Assembly (NCBI GenBank): GCA_026004735.1
Contig: BPJS01000001.1
Location: forward strand, 4,730,859-4,794,858
Length of the DNA: 64,000 nt
Origin: Isosphaeraceae bacterium
Lineage (GTDB): Bacteria > Planctomycetota > Planctomycetia > Isosphaerales > Isosphaeraceae
Direction of reading: 5' to 3'
Every line of letters begins with the position of its first letter. Position 1 is the stretch's first letter. Positions 35,979-44,978 of this stretch are shown in pieces. Made by a program: the position numbers and the translations under genes. The notes beneath the pieces are model-generated. The model had not been told where the DNA came from. It searched no databases and saw only the letters and a list, made by a program, of their open reading frames with translations.

Positions 35979-37394
35979 ATGACCCAACTGGTTGATCGGC
36001 GCAGTTTTCTGGGCGCGGCGGGTGCGGGGCTGGGGTATTTTTTCACGGCGCCGGCGTACTCGGCGGCGCGGCTGGGCCGGCGGCCCAATGAGACCCTGCA
36101 GTTTGCCGGCATCGGCGTCGGAGGTAAGGGGGATAGCGACATCGACCAGGCGGGGAATCTGGGTGAGGTGGTCGCCTTGTGCGACGTCGACGACCGGCAC
36201 CTAGCGCCCAAGAAGGAGAAGTGGCCCGGAGCGCGGGTGTTCCACGACTTTCGGGCGTTGTTTGATGCGATGGGCAAGCATATCGACGCGGTGACGGTGA
36301 GCACGCCGGATCATACGCACGCCTTGCCGTCGCTGATGGCGATCCGCCTGGGCAAGCATGTTTACTGCCAGAAGCCGCTGACGCACACGGTCTTCGAGGC
36401 GCGGCTGCTGCGTGAGGAGGCGCGACGGCACAACGTCTGCACCCAGATGGGCAATCAGGGATCGGCGCATCCGGGCCTGCGCCGAGGAATCGAACTGATC
36501 CAGGCCGGGGTGATCGGTCCGGTGCGGGAGGTGCACGTCTGGACCAACCGGCCGATCTGGCCGCAGGCGCCGAGCGTCACCGGGCGGCCCGACCGTGCCG
36601 ATGTCTGGCCGAGCACGCTGCACTGGGATGAGTTTCTCGGGGGAGCGCCGCTGCGGCCGTATGTGAATGATTTGTACCATCCGTTCAAGTGGCGGGGCTG
36701 GTGGGATTTTGGGACCGGCGCGATCGGGGACATGGCGTGCCACACGGCGAATCTGCCGTTCCGGGCGTTGCGGCTCGAGTTTCCGGTGGCCGTCTCGGCC
36801 GAGAGCGGGGAGGTCAATCCGGAGACCTATCCGGGGTGGGCCCATGTGACGCTGGAATTCCCCGCCCGGGGATCGCTGCCGCCGGTCCGGCTCCACTGGT
36901 ACGAAGGCCGGCGCGATGGGGTGCTCGTGCTGCCGCCCGAGCCGCTGCTGGCACAGGTGCCGAAGACCCGCAAGGACGAGCAGACTGGTCAGATGCACCT
37001 GGCCGAAAGCGGCTGCATGCTCGTCGGGGAGCAGGGGATTCTTTTCTCGCCAAACGATTACGGGGCGGAGTTTTTCCTGCTGCCGGAGGAGCGGTTCCGG
37101 GAGGTCCGCAACCGGACGTCGCCCGAGCAGTTGCCCGTCAACGGGAAGGGCGACGACCAGGGGATGAAGGATGAGTGGGTCGAGGCGATCAAGGCGGGGA
37201 AGCCGGAGATTGCGTTTTCGAATTTCGACGTTGCCGGTCCGCTGACCGAGGCGTTTCTTTTGGGCAACGTCGCCATCAAGCTCGGCCAGCGGATCGAGTG
37301 GGACGGCCCGAATCTGAAGGTCACGAATCTTCCCGAGGCCAACGCATTGATCGAGACCGAATATCGCCGCGGTTGGGAAGTGAAGCGAGCGTAA
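35979..37394 (+). CDS. Gfo/Idh/MocA family oxidoreductase, Tat-exported
   Basis: A 471-residue protein. ATG 35979 follows AAAGGA by 9 nt and gives MTQLVDRRSFLGAAGAGLGY, a twin-arginine signal (DRRSFLG). The Rossmann domain begins TLQFAGIGVGGKGDSDI, with the acidic strand end VVALCDVDDRH. The catalytic-loop phrase HVYCQKPLTHTVFEARLLREEA carries the conserved EKP-like triad as QKP. The C-terminal beta-sheet domain includes WWDFGTGAIGDMACHTANLPF, common in planctomycete paralogues. Such proteins oxidise or epimerise sugars or polyols using a tightly bound nicotinamide cofactor. Export through Tat fits folding with cofactor in the cytosol. It is adjacent to secreted glycosidase and esterase genes and may act on released sugars. 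Confidence 0.92.
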   Translation: MTQLVDRRSFLGAAGAGLGYFFTAPAYSAARLGRRPNETLQFAGIGVGGKGDSDIDQAGNLGEVVALCDVDDRHLAPKKEKWPGARVFHDFRALFDAMGKHIDAVTVSTPDHTHALPSLMAIRLGKHVYCQKPLTHTVFEARLLREEARRHNVCTQMGNQGSAHPGLRRGIELIQAGVIGPVREVHVWTNRPIWPQAPSVTGRPDRADVWPSTLHWDEFLGGAPLRPYVNDLYHPFKWRGWWDFGTGAIGDMACHTANLPFRALRLEFPVAVSAESGEVNPETYPGWAHVTLEFPARGSLPPVRLHWYEGRRDGVLVLPPEPLLAQVPKTRKDEQTGQMHLAESGCMLVGEQGILFSPNDYGAEFFLLPEERFREVRNRTSPEQLPVNGKGDDQGMKDEWVEAIKAGKPEIAFSNFDVAGPLTEAFLLGNVAIKLGQRIEWDGPNLKVTNLPEANALIETEYRRGWEVKRA

Positions 37395-37427
37395 GTCGAG
37401 CGAAGAAGGCGCGCGTCGGACGCACAA

Positions 37428-37460
37428 CGCCCCCGGTCAGGAGCTGCCTGGCCGGGGGCG
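37428..37460 (+). terminator. Strong stem-loop between convergent genes
   Basis: A 14-bp stem, CGCCCCCGGTCAGG (37428-37441) with CCTGGCCGGGGGCG (37447-37460), has one G-U pair and a 5-nt loop. It is followed by TTTGGTTGGG, a poor T-tract. It probably ends transcription of the oxidoreductase gene and perhaps the convergent DUF937 gene. Confidence 0.75.
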
Positions 37461-37523
37461 TTTGGTTGGGTTGGAATGGGAACCGGCCAGCCCGTGAGGC
37501 CGGTCGGGCCGGTGGCGGGTGGG

Positions 37524-38537
37524 TCAGGGATTCGGCTCGACGGCCTTGGCAGCGTCCTCGGCGGCATCCTGGACCGCGCGACCGGTTTTCTCGAGGGCGT
37601 CGGTGGTGGCCTCGGCTGCGTTTTTGATCGCCGCGTCGGCGGCGTTGGCGGGGTCCTGGACGGCTTCGTCGGGGCCTGGCAGGGGAACAGGCCGATTGGG
37701 GTCGCTCTCGGGGCGGAGCGGTTTGCCGTCGGTTTCGCGTTGGAGGACGGTTTCGCGGTCGGCGTCGGTCTTGATGGCCGGTTCGACGGGGACCTCTTCC
37801 GGCGGAGCGCACTGGCGGAGGGCGAACAGGCCAAGCAGGGCGAGCAGGGCCAGTCCGATCAGCGGAAGCAACGTGTTGAGCAGGGACGTTCCCTCGGCGG
37901 CGGCCTGAGAGGCGGCGTGGGCTGCCTCGGCTCCGTACTGGGCAGCCGAACGCGCGGCGTCGGCAGCCTGGGAGGCGGCCGATTTGCCGAGGTCGCTCAG
38001 GCTGGCCAAGCCCAGAGCCGGGGCCAGGCTCGCTGGCAGGGCAGCTTGGATGTGGTCCTTCTGGCTAGAGAGCAGATTCAGAAGACCCTGGGCGTTGAAC
38101 CCGCCGTGGCCGGAGAGCTGCTTGGAAATCAGGCCCATCAACAGAGGGGCCAACATGCTCAGCAGAGGTTTGATCAGGTTGCCGGCAACGCCCAGCACCG
38201 GCCCGAGCGCGTTGAGCAGCGCCGGCAGTTGGCCCCCGAGGATCGAACTCAGGACATCCTCCCCACCGCGAACATATTCGTCGCGCTTTTCGGGCGAGCC
38301 GAGGATGCTGCCGAGGTCGGGAATGCCGGAACCGGCCTGTTTTTGGATCATGTTGAACAGGTCGCCCAGTCCGGACGGGCTGGAGGCTTTTTGAAGCATG
38401 CCGCCGAGCAGGACGGCACCGGCCTTTTCCAGTGCGGAACCGGCCTGCTCCTGGCCGACGCCCAGATACTGGGACAGTTGCCCGAGGGCGGCGTCGCCGA
38501 CCTGGGACTTGAGCATTTCGAGGAGGTTATCTGCCAT
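37524..38537 (-). CDS. DUF937 domain protein with C-terminal membrane anchor
   Basis: A 337-residue protein. Residues about 1-150 are a DUF937 domain: MADNLLEMLKSQVGDAALGQL, YLGVGQEQAGSALEKAGAVLLGGMLQKA, GGQLPALLNALGPVLGVAGN. A second weaker helical unit follows (KQLSGHGGFNAQGLLNLLSSQ). An Ala-rich amphipathic stretch at about 185-215 precedes one transmembrane segment near 222-240 (LLNTLLPLIGLALLALLGLFAL). Beyond it lie a Cys and an acidic Ala-rich tail with 11-residue-like periodicity (DAIKNAAEATTDALEKTG-type). DUF937 proteins resemble the YidB family; function unknown. The domain order suggests a cytosolic helical bundle tethered to the inner membrane with an acidic tail. Monocistronic. 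Confidence 0.85.
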   Translation of the reverse strand: MADNLLEMLKSQVGDAALGQLSQYLGVGQEQAGSALEKAGAVLLGGMLQKASSPSGLGDLFNMIQKQAGSGIPDLGSILGSPEKRDEYVRGGEDVLSSILGGQLPALLNALGPVLGVAGNLIKPLLSMLAPLLMGLISKQLSGHGGFNAQGLLNLLSSQKDHIQAALPASLAPALGLASLSDLGKSAASQAADAARSAAQYGAEAAHAASQAAAEGTSLLNTLLPLIGLALLALLGLFALRQCAPPEEVPVEPAIKTDADRETVLQRETDGKPLRPESDPNRPVPLPGPDEAVQDPANAADAAIKNAAEATTDALEKTGRAVQDAAEDAAKAVEPNP

Positions 38538-38950
38538 CGGAAGAGGATCCCGCGGGAGTGAGATTCAACCAGGAGCGAGGGACGAACGACGGCCGCGACC
38601 GTGTCCGTCAAAGGGATCAAATGTAAGGAGAGCGAGACACAGAGCAGCGGCGGATCATCCGTGTGCGACGTCGCATGCGAGCGGCCAATCTCGGAGTGAA
38701 ACGGAGATGGACGCCGACGACCCCAAACCTGACGCAGAGTATAGGTCGGCGACCGGGGCCTCGTCATCCCCCCAGCGGCTGTGGGCGATGGTGAGGGCTG
38801 AGATGGGGGGGCGGCGTTGTTTATGGATCAATCAGCCTTATGGGGCGGACGGCTGGTCGGGAGCTGGGGGGCAGGATAGGTTTGAGGCCGTCTCGGAGGC
38901 GAGGGGTCAACGGATCGGCTGAAGGCCGAATGGAACGGGGAACGTGGGTC
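38538..38950. other. Divergent intergenic region
   Basis: About 410 bp between the DUF937 gene (minus) and the ABC ATPase (plus). Open frames here have no coding character. I found no consensus promoter or dyad. Confidence 0.5.
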
Positions 38951-40480
38951 ATGTTGGACGAAACGCCGCGGTTGAGGATGGAGGGGATCAGCAAGAGCTT
39001 TGGGGGCGTGCAGGCGCTGCGGGGGGTGGATTTTGAGGCGGTGGCGGGAGAGGTGCACGCGGTCTGTGGGGAGAACGGGGCGGGCAAGAGCACGTTGATG
39101 AAAATCTTGGCGGGGGTATTGGGGGGATACGAGGGTCGGGTGCTTCTGGAAGGTCGGCCGGTGCGGTTTACGGGACCGCGTGAGGCGGAAGATGCGGGCA
39201 TTCGGATCATTCATCAGGAGTTGAATCTGGTACCGCATTTGACGGTGGCGGCGAACTTGTTTTTGGGGCGGGAGCGTCGCAAGGGGCTGTTTCTGGATGA
39301 TCGGGCAATGGAGGCGGCGGCGGAGCGGATGTTTGGCGAGCTGGGGACACCGATCGACCCGCGTGCTCGGGTTGGCTCGCTGCGGATCGGGGACCAGCAG
39401 ATGGTGGAGATCGCCAAGGCGCTGCTGTTTGACGCGGCGGTGTTGATTATGGATGAGCCGACATCGGCGTTGTCGGATGCGGAGGTTGCCCGGCTGTTCC
39501 GGGTGATTGCCGATCTGCGAGCGCGGGGGACGACGGTTCTTTATATCTCGCACAAGATGAATGAGGTTTTCACGATTGCGGACCGGGTGACGGTGCTTCG
39601 GGATGGTCGGCTGGTGGCTCGGGCGCGGCGGGAGGAGGTGGAGCGGGCCCAGGTGGTGCGGTGGATGGTGGGTCGTGAGATTGCGGCGTTCGAGTTTGAG
39701 AAGAGCGGAGAATTGGGTCCGCCGCTGTTGGAGCTGCGGGGGCTGACCCAGAGGGCGACGGGGCCAGGCCGGCCGGCGTTGTCGGGGATCGATCTGACGC
39801 TGCGGGCAGGGGAGGTGTTGGGGGTGGCGGGGCTGCTGGGAGCAGGCCGGACGGAATTGCTCGAAGCGCTGTTTGGGGCTGTGCCGGTGGCATCGGGAGA
39901 GATCCGGCTCAAGGGGCAGGTGGTGCGGTTTCGGTCGCCGCGGGATGCGATCCGGGCAGGGATTGCGTTGGTGACCGAGGATCGCAAGGCGTTGGGCTTG
40001 TTTCCGGACCTGACGGTGCGTGAGAACATCACGCTGGTCGAGTTGAGGCGGCTGGCCGGTCTGGGGGGGGTGGTGCGGCGGGGAGCGGAGCGGCGCGCGG
40101 TGGAGACGGCCATTGGCCGGCTGGGGATCAAGACCGACGGACCGGAAGCACCGGTGACAAGTCTGTCGGGGGGCAATCAGCAAAAATGTGTGATCGCGCG
40201 GTGGCTGCTGACCGAGCCGCTCGTGCTGCTGCTGGATGAGCCGACCCGGGGGATTGACGTGGGTGCGAAGGCGGAGATTTATGCGTTGATGCGACGGCTG
40301 GCCGGCCAGGGGATGGGGATCGTGATGACGTCGAGCGAGCTGCCGGAGTTGCTGGCCGTGTGTGACCGAATCGCGGTGTTGTGCGAGGGGCGGCTGACAG
40401 CGGTGTTGGACCGGGGCGAGGCCACCGAGGAGCGGATCATGGAGGCGGCGACGCGGTTTCTGGATCGGGCTAGCGCCTAA
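38951..40480 (+). CDS. Sugar ABC transporter ATPase, RbsA/MglA/XylG type (two ATPase domains)
   Basis: A protein of about 509 residues, the usual length of tandem CUT2-class ATPases. In domain one, Walker A is CGENGAGKSTLMKILAG near 44, the Q-loop IIHQELNLVPHLTV, signature VGSLRIGDQQMVEIAKAL, and Walker B AAVLIMDEPTSALS with the switch His in YISHKMNE. In domain two, the degenerate Walker A VAGLLGAGRTELLEALFG lacks the Lys, as is normal for this class, while signature LSGGNQQKCVIARWL and Walker B VLLLDEPTRGIDVG are intact. It should energise uptake of a ribose/galactose/xylose-like sugar. No permease or binding protein is next to it. ATG 38951 is chosen by family start; ATG 38930 is also in frame. 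Confidence 0.92.
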   Translation: MLDETPRLRMEGISKSFGGVQALRGVDFEAVAGEVHAVCGENGAGKSTLMKILAGVLGGYEGRVLLEGRPVRFTGPREAEDAGIRIIHQELNLVPHLTVAANLFLGRERRKGLFLDDRAMEAAAERMFGELGTPIDPRARVGSLRIGDQQMVEIAKALLFDAAVLIMDEPTSALSDAEVARLFRVIADLRARGTTVLYISHKMNEVFTIADRVTVLRDGRLVARARREEVERAQVVRWMVGREIAAFEFEKSGELGPPLLELRGLTQRATGPGRPALSGIDLTLRAGEVLGVAGLLGAGRTELLEALFGAVPVASGEIRLKGQVVRFRSPRDAIRAGIALVTEDRKALGLFPDLTVRENITLVELRRLAGLGGVVRRGAERRAVETAIGRLGIKTDGPEAPVTSLSGGNQQKCVIARWLLTEPLVLLLDEPTRGIDVGAKAEIYALMRRLAGQGMGIVMTSSELPELLAVCDRIAVLCEGRLTAVLDRGEATEERIMEAATRFLDRASA

Positions 40481-40513
40481 GCGGGGCCTGGGTGAAGGCG
40501 GGGATGCGGTCGC

Positions 40514-40543
40514 TTGACAAGCGTTCGACGCAGCCTCCACAAT
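40514..40543 (+). promoter_or_regulatory. Promoter candidate for the tex-like gene
   Basis: TTGACA (40514-40519, 6/6), 18 nt, CACAAT (40538-40543, 4/6). It lies in noncoding DNA about 150 nt upstream of the ATG at 40693. Confidence 0.45.
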
Positions 40544-40692
40544 GGCCAAGCTTTACTCGAAAAACGGCCGGTGTGCGCGCTGTGCGGCCGTGGTCGTGAC
40601 AGCCGCGTTGATTTCTGTTCGTCACGCCTCGGGAGCGTGCCGGTTCGCCCTGCAACGCCCATCTGGACACCTCTTCGGACGGTTCCCCTGCT

Positions 40693-43600
40693 ATGGATCA
40701 CGCCCCAGACACGATGATTCCGGTCGATCTTGGCCGGATCGCGCAGGATCTTCAGATTCGCCGCGTACAGGTTGAGGCGGTGGCGCAGCTCCTGGAAGAG
40801 GGCAACGCGGTGCCGTTCATCGCGCGGTATCGGCGGGAGCGGACCGGGGGGCTTTCGGAGGGGGTGATTCGGGAAATTCAGAATCGGCTGGCGCGGGGCA
40901 AAGAGTTATCGGGCCGTAAGCAGGCGATTTTGAAGACGATTGAGGGTCAGGGGCGGTTGACCGAGGAGCTGGCGGCGGCGATTCGCGGGGCGGAGACTTC
41001 CAAGAAGCTGGACGACCTCTACCTGCCGTATAAGCCGAAGAAGCGCACGAAAGGGATTGAAGCGCGGGAGCGGGGCCTGGAGCCGCTGGCGTTGCGGATC
41101 TGGGACCGGGATGAAACGCTGACGGATTTGAATGCGGCGGCGGCCGAGTTTGTGGATCCCGGCAAGGGTCTGGGGACGGCCGAGGAGGTCCTGGAGGGGG
41201 TTCGGCATATTCTGGCCGAGTCAATCAGCGACCTGGCCCAGGTGCGTGAGGTGATGCGGCGCGCAGTCTGGAGGATGGGCCGGCTGGTGACGGTCCGGGC
41301 GCCAGAGCTTCCGGAGGGCAAGGGGCAGGATTTCCGCGACTATTTTCAGTACTCGGAACCGGTCTCGCACGTTCCGCCGCATCGGACGCTGGCGATCAAT
41401 CGGGGCGAGAAAGAGGGAGTGCTGAAAGTGAGCCTTGAGGTTCCGCGTGCCGAGATGGAGCGGATCCTGCTGGCTCAACTTCCGCTGGAGGATCATCCTC
41501 ACCGTGAGATTTTCACGGCGGCGACGCTGGAAGCCTTGAACGAGATTTTGTTGCCGGCGCTGGAGCGCGAGGTCAAGCGCGACCTGTCCGAGGCAGCGGA
41601 ACGGCATGCGGTGGAGGTTTTCGCGCGCAATCTGCGGAGCCTGCTGTTGCAGCCGCCGATCAACGACCGGGTCGTTTTGGCGATCGATCCGGGCCGCAAG
41701 GCGTGCAAGCTGGCGGTCCTCGACCCCGGAGGGACGTTGCTCGATCACGGCGTGATCTTTCCGCTGGGAGCGCCAATGAGGCGCTATGAGGCCAAGCAAA
41801 CGATCAAGGATCTGGTGGCCCGGCACAATGTGGAGCTCGTGGCGATTGGGAATGGGACGGCCTGCCGCGAGATCGAGGAACTGATCGCCGAAGTGATCGC
41901 CGAAGGGACCCATTTCCACGAGAATCCGGGCGTTCCTTTCCCGGGGTCGGCTCCGCCGGCTGAGGCTGGGGCGAGTGCGGAGGCGAGCGGGGCGGACGCC
42001 GAATCGGCGGCGAGTCCGGAATCGGCGGCGGGGGGCGGGAGCGAGGGCGAGTCGGACCGGCCGGCTGGTCCCGAAGCGCAAGAACCATCAGCGCCGGCCG
42101 TGACCGCTGAGCCGACGCTGGCCGCGGCCGATGGCCCGGCGAGTGATGCGCCGTCGCCGGAGACGGCCAGCGCGGGCACGACGGCGACTGTTGAGGAAGG
42201 ACCGCCGTTGGGATCGGCCGGTGGCGAAGCTGCGGGTGGGGTGGAAGCCGCGGGTTCTGAGTCGTCGGGTTTGGCGCCGGCGGAGACTGAAGCGGAGTCG
42301 GCGCCGCAGCTTGACCCGGCCCACTTGCCGCCGTTGACGGGCGGATCGGGATTGGATGGTCCGGACGAGCCGGCGGGCGGGTCGGGCGAAGGGCCGCCGA
42401 TGGAGCCGTCGCTCGCCGGATCGGCTGGCGAAGCACCGATGGAACCTGTGCCTGCGCCGGGGGCTGAACCCGCAGGCGAGGCGGCGGTAGCGCCGGCGCC
42501 GGTCGAGTCGGGCGAGGCGCCAACCCCCGCCAAGGGCGTTGGAACGGCGGCTGCGTCTGGGGTTGAGGGGGCTGCGGAAGGCTCTCCTGAACCATTGGCC
42601 ACCCCGAGCGCGGCAGCGGAAAGCAGCGCAGGGATGGCGCTGGAGGCGGGGGCGACATCGGAGGGGGGGGCGAAGCCGGAGGGGGGGGAGACGCCTGTCG
42701 AGGCAGGCGTTGAGGCGGTCGCAGAGGCGGGGGAAGGTGGCAGTGGTGTGGAGGAGGCGACGGAGGGAGGGCGTTCGGGGGCGACCGTGCGACTGGTGCC
42801 GGCACCGGCCTTGACCCAGCCGCCTAAGGGCACAACGCGGCTGCGGGCGGAACGCGAAGCGCGGGTCTTCAAGCCGAGGACGCCGCCGCCGCCACCTGCG
42901 CCGCACCCGGCGGATCCGTTGTTGGCCAGACTGGCGTATCTGGTCGTCAACGAGGCGGGGGCGCATGTCTATTCGTCCAGCGCGTTGGCCAAGGAGGAGT
43001 TGCCCGAATACGACGCGGAGCTGCGGAGCGCCATTTCGATTGGCCGGCGGCTCCAGGATCCGCTTTCGGAGCTGGTCAAGGTCGATCCGCAGAGTATCGG
43101 GGTGGGCCAGTATCAGCACGATGTCAACCCGAAGGTGCTGAAGCAGGCGCTGGAGCAGGTCGTCGAGAGCTGTGTCAACCTGGTGGGTGTGGATCTGAAC
43201 CGGGCCGGGGTGACGCTGCTGGCGCGGATCGCCGGATTGAATGAGCTGTTGGCGCGGCGGATTGTCGAATATCGGAAGGAGCATGGGCCGTTCCGGACCC
43301 GGGAGCAGTTGAAGCAGGTTGAGGGGATCACCGAGGCGGTGTTCACCCAGGCGGCGGGATTTGTAAAGGTTCGCGATGGGGATGAACCGCTCGATCGGAC
43401 CTGGGTGCATCCGGAGCGTTACGAGCTGGCGCGGCGGCTGCTGGAGAGTGTGGGGCTGACGGCTGAGGCGATTTTGGCGCCGGAGTCGCTTCAGGAGCTG
43501 CGGGCGCGGTTTGACGCCCTGGATGTCCCGGCTCAGGCGCGGCAGTTGGATGTCAGCCCGGCGGTGCTGGGCGAGGTGATGGACGCGCTGGCCGAGCCGG

Positions 43601-44589
43601 ACCGCGATCCTCGGGAGGATTCGCCCAAGCCGATCTTCAAGCGAGGGCTGTTGAAGCTGGAGGATCTGACGCCGGGAATGCCGTTGAAGGGGACGGTGTT
43701 GAATGTGGTTGATTTTGGGGCATTTGTGGATATCGGGCTGAAGGATTCGGGGCTGGTCCACATCAGCCAGCTGGCGAATCGGTATGTGAAAAGCCCGCAT
43801 GAGGTGGTGAGTGTCGGCGACGTGGTCAATGTCTGGGTCTTGACGGTCGATCAGGAGCGGAAGCGGGTCTCGCTGACGATGATTCCGCCGGGGACGGAGC
43901 GGCCACGTCCGGAGCGGGGTCCGCGCGGGGCTGGGGAGCGAGGCGGTGGGGGTCCGCGGCCGGATCGAGCGGGTCCGCGGCCTCCGCGCCGGGAGGGGCC
44001 GGGGGGCAGCTCCGCGGCATCTGGGAATGGCGGTTCGCGGGAGTCGGGGTCTGGCGAGCGTCCGGCGCCGGCGGGCGTGGAGGCGTCGTCGACGGCGGTG
44101 CGGCCGGGGATGAATCGGATTCCGGGTCCGCCGCTGCGGCTTCAGCAGGGTGGCCGGGGAGGTCGGCCGGGGGCGGGTCGGGCCGGCGGGCCGGGTGGTC
44201 GCGGTGGGGCCGGGCGGCCCCAGGCTGGGGCCCGCTCTGAGGCCGCGACTGCCCAGGAATCGCCCCCTGCGCCGCGGCCTCGGCCCAAACCACCGGCCCC
44301 CGCGCCGCTGCCGAAGGATGCGGTGGCGGGCAACGTGCCGCTGCGTTCGTTCGAGCAGCTCAAGCAGCTCTATGAGCTTCGGCAGAAGGCGAGCGACGAG
44401 GGTTCGGGTGTCGGCGACGCCAGCGCCGCGGAGCCGTCGGGCGAGCCGGCGTTGTCACCGCCTCCGGCGAATGAAGCGCAGGCCGCGTCGGCTGCCAATG
44501 GCAGCGATCCGAGTCGCGTGCCGGCCGACGCGGGCGGCGAACCACCGGCTCCGGCCCCGAGCGGTGATTCCGGCGCTGAGCCGAATTGA
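40693..44589 (+). CDS. tex: Tex-family RNA-binding transcription accessory protein with large acidic insert
   Basis: At 1298 residues this is far above the usual ~770 for Tex. The order is the N-terminal helical domain (VPFIARYRRERTGGLSE near 40; KKLDDLYLPYKPKKRTKG near 104), then a YqgF/RNase H-like domain starting VVLAIDPGRKACKLAVLD near 327 and running to LVAIGNGTACREIEEL near 382-397. About 325 Glu/Ala/Pro/Ser/Gly-rich residues (about 418-742) interrupt it. The YqgF fold resumes at LAYLVVNEAGAHVYSSS. Then come the helix-hairpin-helix region (VDLNRAGVTLLARIAGL), and the S1 domain LKGTVLNVVDFGAFVDIGL near 995-1060. The tail is Arg/Gly/Pro-rich and basic. Tex binds nucleic acid and acts with RNA polymerase. 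Confidence 0.93.
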   Translation: MDHAPDTMIPVDLGRIAQDLQIRRVQVEAVAQLLEEGNAVPFIARYRRERTGGLSEGVIREIQNRLARGKELSGRKQAILKTIEGQGRLTEELAAAIRGAETSKKLDDLYLPYKPKKRTKGIEARERGLEPLALRIWDRDETLTDLNAAAAEFVDPGKGLGTAEEVLEGVRHILAESISDLAQVREVMRRAVWRMGRLVTVRAPELPEGKGQDFRDYFQYSEPVSHVPPHRTLAINRGEKEGVLKVSLEVPRAEMERILLAQLPLEDHPHREIFTAATLEALNEILLPALEREVKRDLSEAAERHAVEVFARNLRSLLLQPPINDRVVLAIDPGRKACKLAVLDPGGTLLDHGVIFPLGAPMRRYEAKQTIKDLVARHNVELVAIGNGTACREIEELIAEVIAEGTHFHENPGVPFPGSAPPAEAGASAEASGADAESAASPESAAGGGSEGESDRPAGPEAQEPSAPAVTAEPTLAAADGPASDAPSPETASAGTTATVEEGPPLGSAGGEAAGGVEAAGSESSGLAPAETEAESAPQLDPAHLPPLTGGSGLDGPDEPAGGSGEGPPMEPSLAGSAGEAPMEPVPAPGAEPAGEAAVAPAPVESGEAPTPAKGVGTAAASGVEGAAEGSPEPLATPSAAAESSAGMALEAGATSEGGAKPEGGETPVEAGVEAVAEAGEGGSGVEEATEGGRSGATVRLVPAPALTQPPKGTTRLRAEREARVFKPRTPPPPPAPHPADPLLARLAYLVVNEAGAHVYSSSALAKEELPEYDAELRSAISIGRRLQDPLSELVKVDPQSIGVGQYQHDVNPKVLKQALEQVVESCVNLVGVDLNRAGVTLLARIAGLNELLARRIVEYRKEHGPFRTREQLKQVEGITEAVFTQAAGFVKVRDGDEPLDRTWVHPERYELARRLLESVGLTAEAILAPESLQELRARFDALDVPAQARQLDVSPAVLGEVMDALAEPDRDPREDSPKPIFKRGLLKLEDLTPGMPLKGTVLNVVDFGAFVDIGLKDSGLVHISQLANRYVKSPHEVVSVGDVVNVWVLTVDQERKRVSLTMIPPGTERPRPERGPRGAGERGGGGPRPDRAGPRPPRREGPGGSSAASGNGGSRESGSGERPAPAGVEASSTAVRPGMNRIPGPPLRLQQGGRGGRPGAGRAGGPGGRGGAGRPQAGARSEAATAQESPPAPRPRPKPPAPAPLPKDAVAGNVPLRSFEQLKQLYELRQKASDEGSGVGDASAAEPSGEPALSPPPANEAQAASAANGSDPSRVPADAGGEPPAPAPSGDSGAEPN

Positions 44590-44978
44590 CCCGAGCCGCG
44601 AGCGGACGGAGGGCTTGGGCCTAGCGGGCGATTGGGGCGGCGGCGGCACGCGTGGGCGCCGCCTGGGCGATTGATCGCGGGCCTTGGGGTTGAGCTTAGC
44701 GGTTTGATCGATGGGGACGACCGGGACGTCGACGAGGGATCGGTTGGGAACTGGGTTGCGGGCGGTTGGCAGGCTAAACTGCATGACCTAGGCTTGTTGC
44801 TGGGATTGGACGTCGGAGCCTGCTGGGGCGAGGCTGACTGGGGCCTGGTTGCGATCGAGTCAGCCGGACCAAGACCGTCCGCCGGGCCGTCTAGCGGTCG
44901 TGGGTGGTGGGTCCGACGTTCTTCCGCCTGGCAGTCTGCATCGTTGCGTCGCACACCTTTGAGTTGGCGGATGGTGCC
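44590..44978. other. Intergenic region upstream of the subtilisin gene
   Basis: About 390 bp. It contains a possible promoter, TTGGCA (44766-44771, 5/6), 17 nt, TAGGCT (44789-44794, 3/6), roughly 190 nt before the chosen ATG. The frame is open to 44904, but that part lacks the secretion signal character that starts at 44979. Confidence 0.4.

Noticed and set aside
40542..40775. Small Cys-containing ORF (MAKLYSKNGRCARCAA) upstream of tex
   Set aside because: It overlaps the tex start and the promoter candidate, and the rest of the translation has no coding character.
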